From positions 1 to 43,386 of the forward strand of contig NZ_PPXX01000110.1 of NCBI RefSeq assembly GCF_021655075.1: a stretch of 43,386 nt of DNA, read 5' to 3'. Made by a program: the position numbers and the translations under genes. Shown here one piece after another: positions 40,186 through 43,386 of the stretch. Under the pieces are notes generated by a model. The model ran no database searches. It was given only the letters and a program-made list of their open reading frames with translations, and had not been told where the DNA came from. Source of the DNA: Clostridium sp. Cult2. GTDB taxonomy: Bacteria > Bacillota > Clostridia > Tissierellales > Tepidimicrobiaceae. Every line of letters starts with the position of its first letter. Position 1 is the stretch's first letter.

Positions 40186-40698
40186 TTAATTAATTTCAAT
40201 CCAATATCTTCTTGTTATTCTCTCAACACCATCAATCACATTTATAATTTTGTCTTGCAATAATCCAAAATTTTTTTCGATAACACGGGCAGAACCTAAA
40301 TTATTATCATTACATGTAATTAAAACCTTGTTTAAGCCAACAACTTCTTTTGCATGCTTCAAGGCCAAAGAAAGCATAATTGTGCCATATCCTTTATTCC
40401 ATTTTGAATATCGAATACCATATCCTATGTTACCACCGAAACATAACAAAGAGTCAGTTAATTCATGACGAATTGATACTTCTCCGATAAACTCATCATC
40501 TTCTACTAGCCATAAATATGTTGCTTTAACATAATTAAGCGGTAAATTTTTGCCTGTTTTAAAATTCTCAATTTTTTCAAAGATGTCATATTTTGATGCA
40601 TCTAAAAATTGATAAGTATCAACTTTATACTCAGAAAATTCTTTTATAGCATCAATATAAGATGAATAATATTTTTTACATGGTACTATCAATTCCAT
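40186..40698 (-). CDS. GNAT-family N-acetyltransferase
   Basis: A 170-residue GNAT protein. YLWLVEDDEFIGEVSIRHEL forms the central strands, GNIGYGIRYSKWNKGYGTIM the acetyl-CoA loop (W-N-K-G-Y-G at about residues 110-115), and NKVLITCNDNNLGSARVIEK then NFGLL the helix with the conserved Asn that fixes the cofactor. The substrate is not predictable; relatives acetylate ribosomal proteins or small molecules. It is a single cargo gene with a ribosome-binding site AAGGGGTG and a 41-base upstream element shared with the gene at 8487. Confidence 0.85.
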   Translation of the reverse strand: MELIVPCKKYYSSYIDAIKEFSEYKVDTYQFLDASKYDIFEKIENFKTGKNLPLNYVKATYLWLVEDDEFIGEVSIRHELTDSLLCFGGNIGYGIRYSKWNKGYGTIMLSLALKHAKEVVGLNKVLITCNDNNLGSARVIEKNFGLLQDKIINVIDGVERITRRYWIEIN

Positions 40699-40729
40699 TT
40701 ATCTTACACCCCTTAAAATACAATATCCT

Positions 40730-40770
40730 TTACTTCACAAAATCCCACTGTTGCGCAAAATATAAACATT
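40730..40770 (-). repeat. 41-base repeated leader element, copy B
   Basis: Matches 8976-9016 at 33 of 41 positions. Lies 32 bases upstream of the GNAT start. Confidence 0.5.
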
Positions 40771-40776
40771 ATATAT

Positions 40777-40956
40777 TCATTGCTTTACAAACTGCTTTTG
40801 CTCTTTAAGGTAATTTCCTATTTCATCATTATGTAATTTACGAATTTGAGCATTAGGACTTTCGGTGTATTGTTCAGATATATAAACAGGCTTCTTATCC
40901 TTACATGATTTTTCTTTATTCTTTAATAGATAATTTATAAGTCTTTGGTGATTGTA
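40777..40956 (-). pseudogene. C-terminal fragment of an unknown protein
   Basis: An open frame without a start codon encodes LINYLLKNKEKSCKDKKP, VYISEQYTESPNAQIRKL and GNYLKEQKQFVKQ before a stop. The composition is protein-like. It follows the frame 40987-41438 at a distance of 30 bases and could be the tail of a lost gene. Not recognised. Confidence 0.3.
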
Positions 40957-40986
40957 TTAATCTTATCTACTTCATCACTCTTAAAA

Positions 40987-41438
40987 TTATCTATCGTACA
41001 CATCAAAATGAAAATCTTTTGGTATAATTGAATGAATGCATTCAACCTCTTTTTTAGTCGAACATTCAGCGGCAAATTCACAACCATAATGTTCCGCTGA
41101 AAAAACATACTTATCCTCATCCATGAAAAAGATGCTAAACCATTTTATCTTGTCTTCCTCATCAAAAGGATTATGTATTAATTCAATTACAAATTCTTCT
41201 GTAATTTCTCCAGTGAAAACTTTCATGTTATCTATACCTGTATCAAGAATTCTTCCAAAAACTTCTGCTCTTTCAATGGCTGTTTCTTCATCAATCCAGC
41301 AGTCAATTCTAAAATGAGTACATTTTTTTAAAAAATAAGATGGTAATGGTCCCCAAAATTATAATTAGTTGGAACTAGCATTCCATTCTTAGTTTTACGT
41401 CCTTGTGATATCTCAAAATGTATAGAATACTTTTGCAC
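40987..41438 (-). pseudogene. hypothetical gene with a one-base frameshift in a homopolymer
   Basis: A GTG at 41436-41438 with GGAGGG seven bases upstream starts MQKYSIHFEISQGRKTKNG, LVPTNYNFGDHYHLIF and meets TAA at 41328-41330. In the next frame the sequence resumes at once with KKCTHFRIDCWIDEETAIER, FGRILDTGIDNMKVFTGEIT and ends FHFDVYDR at 40987. The switch lies in a run of six Ts and seven As (41323-41335 on the plus strand), and adding one base would restore a 150-residue protein. It may be a real mutation, phase variation or a sequencing error. Family not recognised. Confidence 0.55.
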
Positions 41439-41571
41439 TTGTTATCCCTCCATTACGCTTTATAATAATTTCCCCATTATAAATTACATTGCCCTCGTTA
41501 TGTACTATTACACTATAAACGGGGCAAGTCCCGTAGCACATTATTCTTTTCAATCTAATATATTCAAACAT
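41413..41571 (-). pseudogene. second, shortened DUF6438 copy
   Basis: The ATG at 41569-41571 starts MFEYIRLKRIMCYGTCPVYS then VIVHNEGNVIYNGEII, nearly the same as the copy at 39711-39884 at both protein and DNA level. After IIIKRNGG the similarity stops and the frame ends. The ribosome-binding site and GTG start of the next gene lie inside its tail. It is a partial duplicate joined to a foreign gene. Confidence 0.55.
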
Positions 41572-41692
41572 GATAGCCCCCACAATTAGTGCACATAATA
41601 AAATACGACAGAACTGAATCTAAAGTTATGTTATATCATCCCTAAAAATTAGAATTTATCGAGCATGGTTCCACACCATAATCAATACATCA

Positions 41693-42358
41693 TTATATTC
41701 TCTTAACAAGCCAAAACATTCTATTATATTGTTCATATTCGGGATAATAAATTTCTTCGTATTGTCTTATATCAAATTTTCTTTCAAAGAACTTTATCCA
41801 TTCATCTGTTGTATTATTCCATAAAATCAATCCATCATCAAGTAAATTATCCTTTACAACCTTTATATTCCATTCTGATATTTGTTCTGTTGTTACGTAT
41901 GGATTCACTTTAACTAAAACTTTACCATTTTCTTTTAAAACCCTCTCCACTTCATTCATTAGAACCTCTGCATCATCAGGATACAAATTATCTATAATAT
42001 TAGATAAAATCACTGCATCAACCTCTGAATCATCTATATTCTTTAATTTATCAATTCCGCCTTGACTAAAATCAAATTCTCCTTGCGTCATTTGCTCTGC
42101 TCTTTTTTCTGCAACTTCAATTGCCTTTTCTGATAAATCAATTCCAATATTAAGTTTTGTTCCATTTATAGCACATAAAAATAGCATAGTGCCATTGCCA
42201 CATCCAAAATCGAGAATTTTCTCTGTCCCATTACAAATCCACCTAATTCCTTTATCAAGGGTTTCATTTCCAGAGGTTGACTTCGTTGGAACGTTAGGTA
42301 TTTCCTTTGAAAAAATATTATTCCATTCATTCACACATTTATCATACTTGTTATTCAT
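41693..42358 (-). CDS. class I SAM-dependent methyltransferase
   Basis: A 221-residue methyltransferase with the Rossmann motifs in order: KILDFGCGNGTMLFLCAI (motif I, about residue 45), LNIGIDLSEKAIEVAEKRAE (motif II), DDSEVDAVILSNIIDNLYPD (motif IV) and RVLKENGKVLVKVNPYVT (motif VI). The opening WNNIFSKEIPNVPTKSTSG and the closing YYPEYEQYNRMFWLVKRI are typical of small-molecule versions. The substrate is unknown. ATG preceded by AAAGGGGGAT. It is the last gene of the window, with a kilobase of gene-free DNA to its right. Confidence 0.87.
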   Translation of the reverse strand: MNNKYDKCVNEWNNIFSKEIPNVPTKSTSGNETLDKGIRWICNGTEKILDFGCGNGTMLFLCAINGTKLNIGIDLSEKAIEVAEKRAEQMTQGEFDFSQGGIDKLKNIDDSEVDAVILSNIIDNLYPDDAEVLMNEVERVLKENGKVLVKVNPYVTTEQISEWNIKVVKDNLLDDGLILWNNTTDEWIKFFERKFDIRQYEEIYYPEYEQYNRMFWLVKRI

Positions 42359-42374
42359 GATTATCCCCCTTTAA

Positions 42375-43386
42375 TTTTTAATCAACAAATTACTATTTAT
42401 TGAGTTGTTTATATCGTTCATATGTTACATCTTTTTACTGCTATGATAAAACTTAAGAATATTGTTATATTCATATTTTACCAAACCATACCATATACCT
42501 TTATTTTACACTATATAGCCTGTAAAAGCACCTACTTCCTTACACCTTACCACTTTTTAACCAATTCCTCTAATACCCTCTTAACCCCTTCCACAACCAG
42601 TTTCCTATATTGATATAAATAATACAACTTTATTTTCATTTTGATAGAATTTTCCTTACAGAAAAAATAGGGCATGTTCTATAGGAAATGCAAATAAGGT
42701 CCTAATTTATTTGCCCTTTTATCCACATTCCCGTTATATTTTATATACTTTATCCCCATTCTTGTATCAAGAAATGTGGGTAAAACACCATCTAAGAACT
42801 TTATTTTCTTTTTGTAACTACTTTTCTGCAATGCAAGGACTTTTCTGTTTCTAGAATTTTTCGCAACATCATTTTTAGAAACAGAAAAAAAGGCCTATGT
42901 TGTATAGTAAAAGTAAATAAAGTACTTTCACGAATTACCTTTAATCTTCATATCCCTTTAGCCTTAAAACTTAACTAAACCCTGTATTCCCAATACTTCC
43001 CCTTATTCCTTATCCCTTCTAATACCACTACTTTATTTTCTTTTTACAACAACTAATTAACCCCTATATCCTGCCTAATTTATTTCCTATTTTCCTTACC
43101 CCTAAATCCTTAATCCTAACTATGTGTTCATCAAACAAACTCCTCACCTTTTTCAAATAAAGTTCTCTCACCAACACCCCTCAAGCCCTTGATACTACTG
43201 ACTTGTTATTCTCTTCCAATTATCCATTTAATTCCTTAGTTCTTGAACCTGACCTTATAAAGTACTTATATTTCTTAAGAATCAGGGCAAAAAATGAAAA
43301 TAAAGTTCTATTAGGATTGAGGAAATAATAGGATTTAGGAACTAGGGATAAGGGGAGATTTTGTCCATTTATTCTTCCATTTTCTT
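42375..43386. other. gene-free, G-poor right end with repeats
   Basis: No gene is seen in about 1 kb. TTTTCTGTTTCTA (42841-42853) and TAGAAACAGAAAA (42876-42888) are exactly complementary arms of a hairpin with a 22-base loop. CTTTATTTTCTTTTTGTAAC (42799-42818) recurs as CTTTATTTTCTTTTTACAAC (43032-43051). AATAAAGTTCT or its near form AATAAAGTACT occurs at about 42796, 42915, 43156, 43257 and 43299. From about 42940 to 43260 the plus strand is rich in C and T and has very few Gs. Such features occur at replication, transfer or partition sites, but none is proven. Confidence 0.5.

Noticed and set aside
41323-41335. Programmed -1 frameshift site in the gene at 40987-41438
   Set aside because: The T6A7 run does not give a proper X-XXY-YYZ heptamer in the zero frame, so an indel is the simpler reading.
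1-43386. Window as a complete circular plasmid
   Set aside because: The VirB4 frame at position 1 does not continue into the right end read on the minus strand; a stop appears after five codons and the right end is non-coding.
1-43386. CRISPR array, tRNA or rRNA genes, insertion sequence transposases
   Set aside because: No regular repeat-spacer arrays, cloverleaf-like segments, rRNA sequence or transposase motifs (DDE, HUH) were seen.

Overview
The window is AT-rich, with strong Shine-Dalgarno sites and frequent TTG/GTG starts, and its gene families are typical of Firmicutes, most likely a spore-forming clostridial or Tissierella-type anaerobe. It looks like part of a large mobile element. 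A Tn1549/CTn-like conjugation module lies at the left end, together with a RepA-type initiator, a DnaC-like loader, a ParM/ParR partition pair, a type I restriction system and many small cargo genes. RepA plus ParMR favour a conjugative plasmid or a plasmid-like integrative element. No relaxase is visible, so that gene and the rest of VirB4 must lie beyond the left edge.

Layout. 1-8.4 kb (minus strand): PcfB, RepA, DnaC-like ATPase, BRO/antirepressor, a hypothetical protein, VirD4, an SSB-like protein, Maff2, a TrbL/VirB6-like channel, a small membrane/coiled-coil protein, PrgI and truncated VirB4. Three intrinsic terminators sit inside or at the head of this operon, two of them coupled to tiny leader ORFs. 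8.4-11.3 kb: single-gene cargo (Imm5-like protein, alpha/beta hydrolase, lipoprotein, glycine-rich membrane peptide, truncated helicase). 11.5-15.4 kb: tyrosine recombinase, then an archaeo-eukaryotic-type primase with a CHC2 zinc finger. The primase has its own promoter and a leader that can form two mutually exclusive hairpins, one of which hides the ribosome-binding site. 15.4-20.8 kb: XRE/ImmA pair, DUF1444 protein, deoxyinosine glycosylase-like protein, small unknowns and decayed genes.

20.8-32 kb: type I restriction-modification operon (hsdM-hsdS-DUF262/DUF1524-hsdR), preceded by a HEPN-motif protein and an unknown protein. It reads as a defence island with a GmrSD-like endonuclease built into the Hsd operon. 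32-36 kb: a diguanylate cyclase whose C-terminus matches the Spo0E family of Spo0A~P phosphatases. It is divergent from an XRE regulator with two matching operators between them, and a SpoVS-like gene is nearby. This is the most unusual system seen: a mobile element apparently linking c-di-GMP synthesis to sporulation phosphorelay control. 36-39.5 kb: unknown protein, ParR/ParM and a four-helix-bundle protein flanked by GGGTTAAGG inverted repeats. 39.5-42.4 kb: small cargo (DUF6438 pair, GNAT, methyltransferase) with signs of duplication and frameshift. 42.4-43.4 kb: no genes, a G-poor stretch with direct and inverted repeats.

All functions come from reading translated sequence and motifs by eye. 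No database search was possible.
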